Assembly (NCBI RefSeq): GCF_002831685.1
Contig: NZ_CP025119.1
Location: 3,503,310 to 3,567,309 of the forward strand
Length of the DNA: 64,000 nucleotides
Direction of reading: 5' to 3'
Source: Polaribacter sp. ALD11
GTDB lineage: Bacteria > Bacteroidota > Bacteroidia > Flavobacteriales > Flavobacteriaceae
Under the pieces are notes generated by a model. The model saw nothing but the letters and a program-made list of their open reading frames with translations. It was not told the origin of the DNA and searched no databases. The translations under genes and the position numbers were made by a program. Position 1 is the first letter of the stretch, and every line of letters begins with the position of its first letter. Below are positions 8,923 to 18,234 of this stretch, in pieces.

Positions 8923-9011
8923 GGGCGTTCCCCGAAAAGGGTCGCGCTTTCGGCAGTCGCTATTTTCTGAAAAAGAAAATGAGCTTCAACAAATGCCTCA
9001 ATCGCTAACGC
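8923..9011. repeat. REP/MITE-like intergenic element between pirin genes
   Basis: An 89-base GC-richer island starts with GGGCGTTCCCCGAAAAGGG and ends with ATCGCTAACGC, giving short inverted ends GCGTT and AACGC. The internal pieces GTCGCGCTTTCGG and GCTAACGC resemble a widespread flavobacterial intergenic repeat that I recall as GGGCGTT...TAACGC. It fills nearly all of the 109-base space between the two pirin genes. Only this copy was noticed in the window. Confidence 0.6.
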
Positions 9012-9026
9012 AAAAGAAAAATCAAA

Positions 9027-9737
9027 ATGAAAAAAATAATACATAAATCAGCAATAAGAGGAACAGCAAATCATGGTTGGTTAACATCTCATCATACCTT
9101 TAGTTTTGCAAATTATCAGAATTCAGAAAGAATGAATTTTGGAATGTTACGTGTTTTAAACGATGATGTTGTGCAGCCCAAAATGGGTTTTGGTACACAT
9201 CCTCATAAAAATATGGAAATTATTTCTATTCCAATTTCCGGAGCATTATCTCACAAAGACAATATGGGGAATAAACGTTCAATAGAAGTAGGAGAAGTAC
9301 AAGTAATGAGTGCAGGAACTGGTGTAACGCATTCAGAATTTAACGACAGTAAAACAGACGCTGTTAATTTTTTACAACTTTGGATTCTTCCAGAAATACA
9401 AAATGTAACTCCGTATTACAATCAAAAAATGTTTGATGAGGTAGAAAGGAAAAATAAATTTCAAGTTTTAGTGTCACCAAAAGACAAGCAAGTCGCTGGT
9501 TCTTTGCCAATCAATCAGCAAGGGTATTTATCGATGATCGATTTAGATGAAGGTTTAGAAACCGAATATGAATTGAAAAACGGCGCCTATTTTTTCTTAA
9601 TCGATGGCGAAGTTTCTATAGAAAATGAGCTACTAGAAAGTAGAGATGCGATAGGGATTTCAGAAGTGAAAAAAGTTACTGTCAAAGCAAATAAAGCAAG
9701 TAAATTATTGGTTATTGATGTGCCAATGAACTTTTAA
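9027..9737 (+). CDS. Short pirin, YhhW-like quercetinase family
   Basis: This 236-residue protein aligns by eye with E. coli YhhW along its length: ANHGWLTSHHTFSFANY near the start, then FGTHPHKNMEI and MSAGTGVTHSE. Metal ligands are His58, His60, His102 and Glu104. YhhW is a quercetin 2,3-dioxygenase in vitro; the natural substrate is unknown. It is the second pirin in a row and may share regulation with the first, although a repeat element separates them. A strong hairpin follows its stop. Confidence 0.9.
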   Translation: MKKIIHKSAIRGTANHGWLTSHHTFSFANYQNSERMNFGMLRVLNDDVVQPKMGFGTHPHKNMEIISIPISGALSHKDNMGNKRSIEVGEVQVMSAGTGVTHSEFNDSKTDAVNFLQLWILPEIQNVTPYYNQKMFDEVERKNKFQVLVSPKDKQVAGSLPINQQGYLSMIDLDEGLETEYELKNGAYFFLIDGEVSIENELLESRDAIGISEVKKVTVKANKASKLLVIDVPMNF

Positions 9738-9746
9738 AAGCAAATA

Positions 9747-9780
9747 AAAACCCTATTCCAAAATAAAGGAATAGGGTTTT
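9747..9780. terminator. Bidirectional terminator between pirin and aldehyde dehydrogenase
   Basis: A perfect 13-base-pair stem, AAAACCCTATTCC (9747-9759) and GGAATAGGGTTTT (9768-9780), with T-rich and A-rich flanks on either side. It sits between convergent genes and can serve both. Confidence 0.9.
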
Positions 9781-9802
9781 GTTTTATATAAAATTAGATT
9801 TT

Positions 9803-11188
9803 TTAAGAACCGATAACAATCGATTTTATATTTACAAATTCTTTAATTCCGAAACCACCATGTTCTCTTCCAAAACCAGAATCTTTTACACCACCAAAAG
9901 GCATTGTAGGATCTGCAATTCCAAAGGTATTTATAAAGACCATTCCCGTATCAAAATGATCTTGAGCTAATTTTTTAGCTTTTTCAATATCCTTAGAAAA
10001 AATTCCGCCACCTAAACCAAATTTACTATCATTGGCAATTCTCATCGCATCTTTCTCATCTTTTGCTTTTATAAGAGATGCAACCGGTCCGAATAATTCG
10101 TCATCATATGCAGGTTGCCCAGGTTTTACATTCCCTAAAACGGTCACAGGATAATAATATCCTTTTCCATCTGGCATTTTTCCACCACATAAAATTTCAG
10201 CACCATTTTTAACACTTTCCTCCACTTGTTTGTGTAAAGTTTCTCTTAAATCTTTTCTTGCAATTGGTCCCATATCAGAAGTATCTTTCAATGGATCACC
10301 GACTTTTACTGCTTCCATGGCTTTTACAAAACCTTCCTTAAAAGCATCGTACACTTTATCTACAACCACAAATCTTTTTGCAGCAATACAGGTTTCTCCA
10401 TTGTTATAGATTCTACCTTTTACGCATTCTTTAATTGCATTTTCTATATCTGCATCTTCAAGCACGATGTACGCATCATTACTACCTAACTCTAAAACTA
10501 CTTTTTTAAGTTCGGCAGTTGCTTTTTTTCCAATGTTTCTTCCAGCATCCGAACTACCTGTTAACGTTACACCTCTAACGTTTTTGTTTTTGATGATGGT
10601 ATCCGATTGGTCATGAGAAATAATTAATGCTTTAAACAAACCTTTTGGTAAACCAGCAGTAACAAATATTTTTTCTAACAATTGGCCTGTTCCGGTTACG
10701 TTTGAAGCATGTTTTAGTAAAACTCCGTTTCCAGCCATTAAGTTTACAATTGCATATCGCATCACTTGATAAGAAGGATAATTCCAAGGCTGAATTCCGT
10801 ATACAATACCAATAGGAGAATAAGCAACAGTCCCTTTGTTTCCATTGCTTAAAGTGCGTTCTTCATTTTGCAGATTTTTTGCACCATTTTTAGCTGTATA
10901 GTTGCAAATTCCGATACATAAGTCTACTTCTTGTTCGCTTTGACTTAAAAGTTTTCCCATTTCTTGAGTCATCAATTTTGCCAATTCGGTTTTATTTTCC
11001 TCTAATTTTTTGCCAATTGAAACCAAAATTTCAGCACGTTTTTCAAAAGAAGTTAACTTCCAATCTAGAAACTCATCTTGACAATTGTCTATGTTTTTTT
11101 CTAATTCCTTATCAGATAAATAAGTGAAATCGTTTATTTTTTCTTCTGTTGCTGGGTTTATTGTAGTAATATGTTCTTTGCTCATCAT
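9803..11188 (-). CDS. NAD(P)-dependent succinate-semialdehyde dehydrogenase family protein
   Basis: This 461-residue aldehyde dehydrogenase has the conserved IQPWNYP segment, the catalytic glutamate in VLELGSNDAYIV, the catalytic cysteine in NNGETCIAAKR, and PFGGVKDSGFGREHG near the end. The short length and the sequence GSNDAY resemble the Sad/YneI-type succinate-semialdehyde dehydrogenases rather than the longer GabD. It would oxidise succinate semialdehyde or a similar aldehyde in the cytoplasm. Two adjacent methionines are possible starts. It stands alone, convergent with the pirin gene. Confidence 0.85.
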   Translation of the reverse strand: MMSKEHITTINPATEEKINDFTYLSDKELEKNIDNCQDEFLDWKLTSFEKRAEILVSIGKKLEENKTELAKLMTQEMGKLLSQSEQEVDLCIGICNYTAKNGAKNLQNEERTLSNGNKGTVAYSPIGIVYGIQPWNYPSYQVMRYAIVNLMAGNGVLLKHASNVTGTGQLLEKIFVTAGLPKGLFKALIISHDQSDTIIKNKNVRGVTLTGSSDAGRNIGKKATAELKKVVLELGSNDAYIVLEDADIENAIKECVKGRIYNNGETCIAAKRFVVVDKVYDAFKEGFVKAMEAVKVGDPLKDTSDMGPIARKDLRETLHKQVEESVKNGAEILCGGKMPDGKGYYYPVTVLGNVKPGQPAYDDELFGPVASLIKAKDEKDAMRIANDSKFGLGGGIFSKDIEKAKKLAQDHFDTGMVFINTFGIADPTMPFGGVKDSGFGREHGGFGIKEFVNIKSIVIGS

Positions 11189-11378
11189 GAGTTGTTTTTT
11201 ATAGGTTCTAATTTATTTCTACTGATTCAAATTGCTTGTAAAAGTGACCTTTTGAGATGTCTTTAAATTTTATTGGTAGCATTGGCTTTTACTGTTACAC
11301 AATCTTCAACAAATCTAAAAGGAAAATAAAGTTTCTATTAGTTCATTTGCTTTTGTATTTAGCTCTTTTACTTTTTAA

Positions 11379-13466
<2,088 letters not shown>

Positions 13467-13475
13467 TTCTTTTTA

Positions 13476-13483
13476 TACTTTTG
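13476..13483 (+). promoter_or_regulatory. -7 promoter element before secreted helical protein
   Basis: TACTTTTG matches TAnnTTTG and ends 18 bases before the ATG at 13502. No TTG at ideal spacing was found upstream, so this is half a promoter by sequence. Confidence 0.5.
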
Positions 13484-13501
13484 TTTTTCAAACAAAAAAA
13501 A

Positions 13502-14050
13502 ATGAAAAAAATATTAATTATACTAGTATTATTTATAAGTTATTTATCTTTTGGGCAAGAAGCTCCAGAATTTCCGAAATATAATGCTAGAAACCAGGCG
13601 AACATTTTTTATTATAATTTATCTGAAGTGCCTAAAGAAATAAAGGTAAAGGAAGATATTACTAAAAATAAAACGATAAAAGTACTTCGAGTTTACAATG
13701 ATAAAATTAAAAAAATATCATTCTTAAATTCTCCAAAACTTCAAGAGTTAGAATTGACTATAAATACATTAGGGAAGCAATTGTATTCTAATAGAGATTT
13801 AGCCGAAAAAGTTAGAAAAAAAATAGAAACGACTATTTCACCAATTAGAGATAGTATAGCAGTTCATGAAAAAGGCTTAAATGACGATTTAAAAAGTTTT
13901 TTATCTAAAAGACAATTTAAAAAGTGGTTGAAATATCAAAGAGGAGAAAAAAGAAAACTAATTCCTGAGCAACCTAGAAACAATAGTGCGCCACCACAAA
14001 GTATGAATAGAAGAAGGAATAGACAAGGTATGGGAGGTAGAAGATACTAA
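13502..14050 (+). CDS. Exported helical protein with basic C-terminus, function unknown
   Basis: This 182-residue protein has a clear signal peptide (MKKILIILVLFISYLSFGQ, cleavage after about residue 19). I start at the ATG preceded by an A-run, not at the upstream TTG. The mature part is mostly helical and highly charged. A segment near the middle (FLSKRQFKKWLKYQ) recalls the LTxxQ-type repeats of Spy/CpxP proteins, though weakly. The end is very basic (NRRRNRQGMGGRRY). A periplasmic or surface role is likely; no enzymatic motif is seen. Confidence 0.65.
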   Translation: MKKILIILVLFISYLSFGQEAPEFPKYNARNQANIFYYNLSEVPKEIKVKEDITKNKTIKVLRVYNDKIKKISFLNSPKLQELELTINTLGKQLYSNRDLAEKVRKKIETTISPIRDSIAVHEKGLNDDLKSFLSKRQFKKWLKYQRGEKRKLIPEQPRNNSAPPQSMNRRRNRQGMGGRRY

Positions 14051-14163
14051 TATTTCTCTTTTTTATATAGATTTCTATATTTTAAAAAATTATACTTTTC
14101 CACTAGTTTAAGAAACAAAAATAAAATACCGATATTTGTGCCCAAACTAACTATTTACTAATT

Positions 14164-14346
14164 ATGGGAATGAATAAGAATACAGTGCTTGCTTGGGCAA
14201 CACTTATAATGATACTAGTAGGCTTAGGTTTAATTGCATTAGGTGCTTTTAGATATAATGAAGTTGCAGGATGGGGGTTTGCAGCTGTAGGACTTGGTTT
14301 CTTTGCAATCGCTTGGGTTTTTAACGCTCTTAAAGGGAGAGTCTAA
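14164..14346 (+). CDS. Small CAL67264-type membrane protein
   Basis: This 60-residue protein has two hydrophobic helices (about residues 8-28 and 36-53) separated by a short polar turn, and ends in Lys-Gly-Arg. The sequence MGMNKNTVLAWATLI matches a small membrane family of Flavobacteriaceae that I recall under the name CAL67264; its function is unknown. It precedes ettA by 70 bases on the same strand and could be co-transcribed. Confidence 0.7.
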   Translation: MGMNKNTVLAWATLIMILVGLGLIALGAFRYNEVAGWGFAAVGLGFFAIAWVFNALKGRV

Positions 14347-14416
14347 AGCTAGTTTGTAGTTTACGATTTATAATTTCAGTTATTATCAATAATAAATTTT
14401 CAAAATAATATATAAA

Positions 14417-16108
14417 ATGAGTGACGATAAGAAAGTAATCTTTTCGATGAATAAGTTGTCTAAAACTTATAAATCAACAGGGAAACAAGTTTTAAAAGAT
14501 ATTTATTTAAGCTTCTATTACGGAGCAAAAATTGGTATTCTTGGTTTAAATGGATCAGGAAAATCAACTTTACTAAAAATTATTGCAGGTGTAGAAAAGA
14601 ATTTTCAAGGTGAAGTTACTTTTGCACCAGGTTATAAGGTTGGGTATTTAGAACAAGAACCACAATTAGATCCAGAAAAAACAGTTTTAGAAGTTGTAAA
14701 AGAAGGAGTTGCAGAAACAGTTGCAATTTTAGAGGAGTACAATAAAATAAACGATATGTTTGGTTTGGAAGAAGTCTATTCTGATGCAGATAAGATGGAT
14801 AAACTAATGGCACAACAAGCAGTATTGCAAGATAAAATTGATGCTGCTAACGCGTGGGAATTAGATACCAAATTAGAAATTGCAATGGATGCCTTAAGAA
14901 CACCAGATTCTGATAAAAAAATTGGAATACTTTCTGGTGGAGAGAAACGTAGAGTTGCACTTTGTAGATTGTTATTACAAGAACCAGAAATCTTATTATT
15001 AGATGAACCTACCAATCACTTAGATGCAGAATCTGTACATTGGTTAGAGCACCATTTAGCACAATACAAGGGAACTGTTATTGCAGTAACGCATGATAGA
15101 TACTTTTTAGATAATGTTGCTGGTTGGATTCTTGAATTAGACAGAGGTGAAGGGATTCCTTGGAAAGGAAACTATGCTGCTTGGTTAGATCAGAAATCTA
15201 AAAGAATGGCGCAAGAAAGTAAAACTGCTTCTAAACACCAAAAAACATTAGAAAGAGAATTAGATTGGGTTCGTCAAGGAGCAAAAGGACGTCAAACAAA
15301 GCAAAAAGCACGTTTGAAGAATTATGACAAATTAATGAGTCAAGACCAGAAACAAACTGACGAAAAATTAGAAATATACATTCCTAATGGACCACGTTTA
15401 GGTACAAATGTGATTGAAGCAACCGGTGTTTCTAAAGCATTTGGAGAAAAATTATTATATGATAATTTAGAGTTTAATCTTCCGCAAGCGGGAATTGTTG
15501 GAATTATTGGTCCCAATGGAGCTGGTAAAACCACTATTTTTAAAATGATTATGGGAGAAGAAACTCCTGATGCAGGAAGTTTTAATGTAGGTGAAACTGC
15601 TAAAATAGCTTATGTAGATCAAGCGCATTCAGATATTGATCCAGAGAAAACAATTTGGGAAAACTTTTCTGATGGACAAGATTTAGTAATGATGGGAGGT
15701 AAGCAAGTAAATTCTCGTGCTTATTTAAGTCGTTTTAATTTTTCTGGTAGTGAGCAAAACAAGAAAGTAAATACACTTTCTGGTGGAGAGCGTAACCGTT
15801 TGCATTTAGCAATGACTTTAAAGGAGGAAGGAAACGTATTGTTATTAGATGAGCCAACAAATGACTTGGATGTAAATACATTAAGAGCATTAGAAGAAGG
15901 TTTAGATAACTTTGCTGGTTGTGCGGTTGTAATTAGTCACGATAGATGGTTTTTAGATAGAGTTTGTACGCACATTTTAGCTTTTGAAGGGAATAGTGAA
16001 GTGTATTTCTTTGAAGGTGGTTTCTCTGAGTATGAAGAAAATAAAAAGAGTCGTTTAGGTGGAGATTTAATGCCAAAACGAATTAAATATAGAAAATTAG
16101 TTCGATAA
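14417..16108 (+). CDS. ettA: Energy-dependent translational throttle protein EttA (ABC-F)
   Basis: This 563-residue soluble protein has two ABC ATPase domains: Walker A sequences GLNGSGKST and GPNGAGKTT, signatures LSGGEKRR and LSGGERNR, and Walker B-plus-loop DEPTNHLD and DEPTNDLD. There are no membrane segments. The linker with KSKRMAQE and the arm insertion are as in EttA, which binds the ribosomal E site and gates the first elongation steps according to ATP/ADP level. Length matches the family (about 555). A strong terminator follows. Confidence 0.95.
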   Translation: MSDDKKVIFSMNKLSKTYKSTGKQVLKDIYLSFYYGAKIGILGLNGSGKSTLLKIIAGVEKNFQGEVTFAPGYKVGYLEQEPQLDPEKTVLEVVKEGVAETVAILEEYNKINDMFGLEEVYSDADKMDKLMAQQAVLQDKIDAANAWELDTKLEIAMDALRTPDSDKKIGILSGGEKRRVALCRLLLQEPEILLLDEPTNHLDAESVHWLEHHLAQYKGTVIAVTHDRYFLDNVAGWILELDRGEGIPWKGNYAAWLDQKSKRMAQESKTASKHQKTLERELDWVRQGAKGRQTKQKARLKNYDKLMSQDQKQTDEKLEIYIPNGPRLGTNVIEATGVSKAFGEKLLYDNLEFNLPQAGIVGIIGPNGAGKTTIFKMIMGEETPDAGSFNVGETAKIAYVDQAHSDIDPEKTIWENFSDGQDLVMMGGKQVNSRAYLSRFNFSGSEQNKKVNTLSGGERNRLHLAMTLKEEGNVLLLDEPTNDLDVNTLRALEEGLDNFAGCAVVISHDRWFLDRVCTHILAFEGNSEVYFFEGGFSEYEENKKSRLGGDLMPKRIKYRKLVR

Positions 16109-16130
16109 TATTTCGAAATTATATTTTACA

Positions 16131-16165
16131 AAAAAGCAGTTAATTTTATTAACTGCTTTTTTTTG
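16131..16165 (+). terminator. Intrinsic terminator of ettA
   Basis: Perfect 13-base-pair stem AAAAAGCAGTTAA (16131-16143) and TTAACTGCTTTTT (16149-16161) with a 5-base loop and a T-run, 22 bases after the ettA stop. Confidence 0.92.
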
Positions 16166-16340
16166 TTTAGAATAGTTTCGGCAACATTTCCTCTGGAGAT
16201 ATATGCTGTAATTAGGTCTAATTTTTTTTGATGTTATTGGATGAATTTATACTTGATTTGAGAAAAAATCTAATGCCGAACACAAAACAAATATTGCATT
16301 TAAAAAGGATTTGAAATTCTTTAAGTTAATGTTTTTGTAA

Positions 16341-16385
16341 TATGATTTATATCATAAAATCAAAAACATTCATTTTATACTTTTG
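16341..16385 (+). promoter_or_regulatory. Palindrome plus -7 element before the 142-residue protein gene
   Basis: TATGAT, four bases, ATCATA (16341-16356) is a perfect inverted repeat. TACTTTTG at 16378-16385 matches the TAnnTTTG -7 element and lies 41 bases before the ATG at 16427. The palindrome covers roughly the -37 to -52 region, a place typical for an activator or repressor site. The rest of the 16166-16340 gap holds nothing I recognise. Confidence 0.45.
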
Positions 16386-16426
16386 TTTTAAAATAGAGAT
16401 ATATTAACATTTTAAAATAATATTTA

Positions 16427-16855
16427 ATGGATAATTTAAAGGTAAGTTTAACAGAAGGACAATTAAAAATTACAATAGACAAACCGACTTTTAGTAAGTT
16501 TACATTAAAAGAAGCTGGTTTAAAAGAAGCATATAAAGTAGAAGGAGGAAACTTAAGGGTTAAAGTGGCTTTAGGATATATTCAAGATACTAACTTCTAT
16601 AAAATGCCGAAAATTGAATTTGATTATACAGAAAATATTCATGAAAGTAATTGGATTGTTGAGTTTAACGGTGAAAACATTCTAGAGAAGAATGACCATT
16701 CAGGAAAGGCAACAATACTTCTTTTAAATAGAAAAAAAATGAAGGAGTTGGTACAACGTCATGAAAACAACTTATTAATTCATGGAGATTTTTCTGAAGA
16801 GGTTACAATTAAAAATACTAGTTCTTTACAATTATTTGAGACTTCAGGAGAATAG
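16427..16855 (+). CDS. Protein of unknown function, 142 residues
   Basis: A soluble 142-residue protein without signal peptide, predicted from its pattern to be beta-rich in the first 85 residues (alternating hydrophobic residues) with one charged helix near residues 100-118 (NRKKMKELVQRHENN). I do not recognise the family. It has its own candidate promoter and its own terminator, so it is a single-gene unit. No catalytic motif or cysteine is visible. Confidence 0.6.
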   Translation: MDNLKVSLTEGQLKITIDKPTFSKFTLKEAGLKEAYKVEGGNLRVKVALGYIQDTNFYKMPKIEFDYTENIHESNWIVEFNGENILEKNDHSGKATILLLNRKKMKELVQRHENNLLIHGDFSEEVTIKNTSSLQLFETSGE

Positions 16856-16876
16856 TCCTTTAGGTCTTCATAACAT

Positions 16877-16907
16877 AAAAAAACCTTCATTTTTTGAAGG
16901 TTTTTTT
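16877..16907. terminator. Bidirectional terminator
   Basis: Perfect 13-base-pair stem AAAAAAACCTTCA (16877-16889) and TGAAGGTTTTTTT (16895-16907) with a 5-base loop, placed between convergent genes ending at 16855 and 16925. Confidence 0.92.
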
Positions 16908-16924
16908 ATGATAGCACAACTTTC

Positions 16925-17662
16925 TTAATTTAAAAAACCTTCGCTGTAGACATATTTTTTAAGCATGTACTCTGTAATTGGTGCTAGTTCTTTTAAGGTA
17001 GCCGGATGAATTCCTCTGTTTGAAAAAAACTCTATTTTACCTGTAGCAGATTTGCCATACCAAACCTTTGGATTTCCATCTATAAAAAACGGTGTATCTT
17101 CTGTAACTTCTATTTTTTCAAAATTTTCAATATCAATATTAAAAATGGAATTGTCTATTGCAGTTTTGGATGCACATGAACTTTTTTCAAAATGATTTTC
17201 TGTCCAAATAATACACGTTTCAGTATTAGAATTCGTGTATTTATTTATAAAAAAGAATACAGGAAAAATAAGTAAAACCAAAACACCAATAATGTAATTT
17301 TTATATTTTCTTAAAGATGTTTTTTCTACCTCTATTTTTTTATAGATAGCTTTTTTTTCGGGTTTAAAAATTTCTTTATTTAATGTCTTACTAGACTTAT
17401 ATTTCTCATAACTATTATAGCCCAAGTACAGAGACATAAAGTCTAAAAGATACTTATTAGGTTCTTTAACAATTACATTTTCTTTTTCTTCAACATATTT
17501 ATTGTACAAGCGGGTTGCTTTCTTTACACTGATGTAATTTTTATCAATAGACGTAACCTCTTGTAGTTCTTCCACCCAAAATATGGCTTGTGCATTTTTA
17601 TTCTTCTTTAGTTCTTTTTTTTCAATCTCATTAAAAAAATCTGTTACGAGTGCTTTAATCAT
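16925..17662 (-). CDS. Single-pass membrane protein of unknown function
   Basis: I start at the ATG at 17662, giving 245 residues (MIKALVTDFFNEIEKKEL...). Residues 1-90 form a charged, probably helical cytoplasmic domain with the conserved-looking pieces YISVKKATRLYNKYV and LDFMSLYLGYNSYEKY. A transmembrane segment lies at about residues 120-140 (YIIGVLVLLIFPVFFFI). About 100 extracytoplasmic residues follow, including several aromatic residues and two cysteines. A -7/-33 promoter and a cluster of TAGACA hexamers lie just upstream. I cannot name the family; the N-terminal domain might bind DNA or protein, but no clear helix-turn-helix is seen. Confidence 0.55.
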   Translation of the reverse strand: MIKALVTDFFNEIEKKELKKNKNAQAIFWVEELQEVTSIDKNYISVKKATRLYNKYVEEKENVIVKEPNKYLLDFMSLYLGYNSYEKYKSSKTLNKEIFKPEKKAIYKKIEVEKTSLRKYKNYIIGVLVLLIFPVFFFINKYTNSNTETCIIWTENHFEKSSCASKTAIDNSIFNIDIENFEKIEVTEDTPFFIDGNPKVWYGKSATGKIEFFSNRGIHPATLKELAPITEYMLKKYVYSEGFLN

Positions 17663-17680
17663 AGCTGTTGTTTGGTTGTC

Positions 17681-17758
17681 CAAAAGTAGACATTTTAGAC
17701 AGACTGTAACCAAAACTGTCTAAAATTAGACAAATTAGAACTGACCATAAACTGTCTA
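17681..17758 (-). promoter_or_regulatory. Promoter overlapped by five TAGACA/TGTCTA hexamers
   Basis: On the minus strand, TTG (17711-17713) and TACTTTTG (17681-17688) are separated by 22 bases, a Bacteroidota-type promoter ending 18 bases before the start at 17662. TAGACA or its complement TGTCTA occurs at 17687, 17696, 17717, 17727 and 17753. The third and fourth form a perfect inverted repeat, TGTCTAA-AA-TTAGACA (17717-17732). The cluster looks like an operator array for the minus gene, the divergent plus operon, or both. Confidence 0.55.
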
Positions 17759-17769
17759 TATCTTGACTA

Positions 17770-17799
17770 TTGTTAGGTCTTAACCACTTCCGATATTTG
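17770..17799 (+). promoter_or_regulatory. Candidate promoter for the lipoprotein/TPR-kinase operon
   Basis: TTG at 17770-17772 is followed after 19 bases by GATATTTG (17792-17799), one mismatch from TAnnTTTG. Transcription from here would give a leader of about 225 bases before the lipoprotein ATG at 18030, including the hairpin at 17850-17907. Confidence 0.45.
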
Positions 17800-17849
17800 C
17801 ATTAGAATTAATTCTCTAAAAAAATAAAGAGAAATACTTCTAACAAACA

Positions 17850-17907
17850 GTAAGAAATAGCAGTGTTTTTTTGATTGGGAAAACAAAACAATAACACTAT
17901 TTCTTAC
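17850..17907 (+). promoter_or_regulatory. Long hairpin in the leader of the small lipoprotein gene
   Basis: GTAAGAAATAG plus TGTT (17850-17867, interrupted by a 3-base CAG bulge) pairs with AACACTATTTCTTAC (17893-17907), a 15-base-pair stem with a loop of about 25 bases. AACACTATT is repeated at 17998-18006, and GTGTTG (17953-17958) can pair with CAACAC (17997-18002), so alternative foldings are possible. There is no T-run after the stem, so a simple terminator is unlikely. No known riboswitch class was recognised. Confidence 0.45.
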
Positions 17908-18029
17908 GACAACTTCCCGCGAAAGAGGCGCGCGACTCTTTTAAAATTTTATGTGTTGTGAACAGTAAAAAAAACTGAATTCTAAAATTCGGAGAGCAAC
18001 ACTATTGTTTAATTTTTAAAAGATAAATT

Positions 18030-18203
18030 ATGAAAAAAGTATTTTTAATATTCGCAATATTACTTGCAAACAGCGTTTTTACCTCTTGTACAGAATTAGA
18101 AGAAAGTCTAGAAAATGAACCTGTAAAAATAGAAACTTTAGCAACAGAGGGTGAAGATGGGCAAGACCCAATTGAAGAAGAAGATCCAGCTAATGGAGGA
18201 TAG
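18030..18203 (+). CDS. Small acidic lipoprotein, 57 residues
   Basis: The ORF runs from ATG 18030 to TAG 18203. The N-terminus MKKVFLIFAILLANSVFTSC is a lipoprotein-type signal peptide with the modified cysteine at position 20. The mature part of only 38 residues is very acidic (14 Asp/Glu residues) and ends in DPANGG. It has no globular domain. The gene lies 31 bases before a TPR sensor kinase gene and behind a long structured leader. I do not recognise a named family, but I recall similar tiny lipoproteins beside flavobacterial signalling genes. A role as a ligand or accessory factor of the kinase is inference. Confidence 0.65.
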   Translation: MKKVFLIFAILLANSVFTSCTELEESLENEPVKIETLATEGEDGQDPIEEEDPANGG

Positions 18204-18234
18204 TCTATTTAAATATTTATAGTATTTTCGAGGA

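Noticed and set aside
9779-9970. Plus-strand ORF of 63 codons
   Set aside because: It lies antisense to the C-terminus of the aldehyde dehydrogenase and has no recognisable motif.
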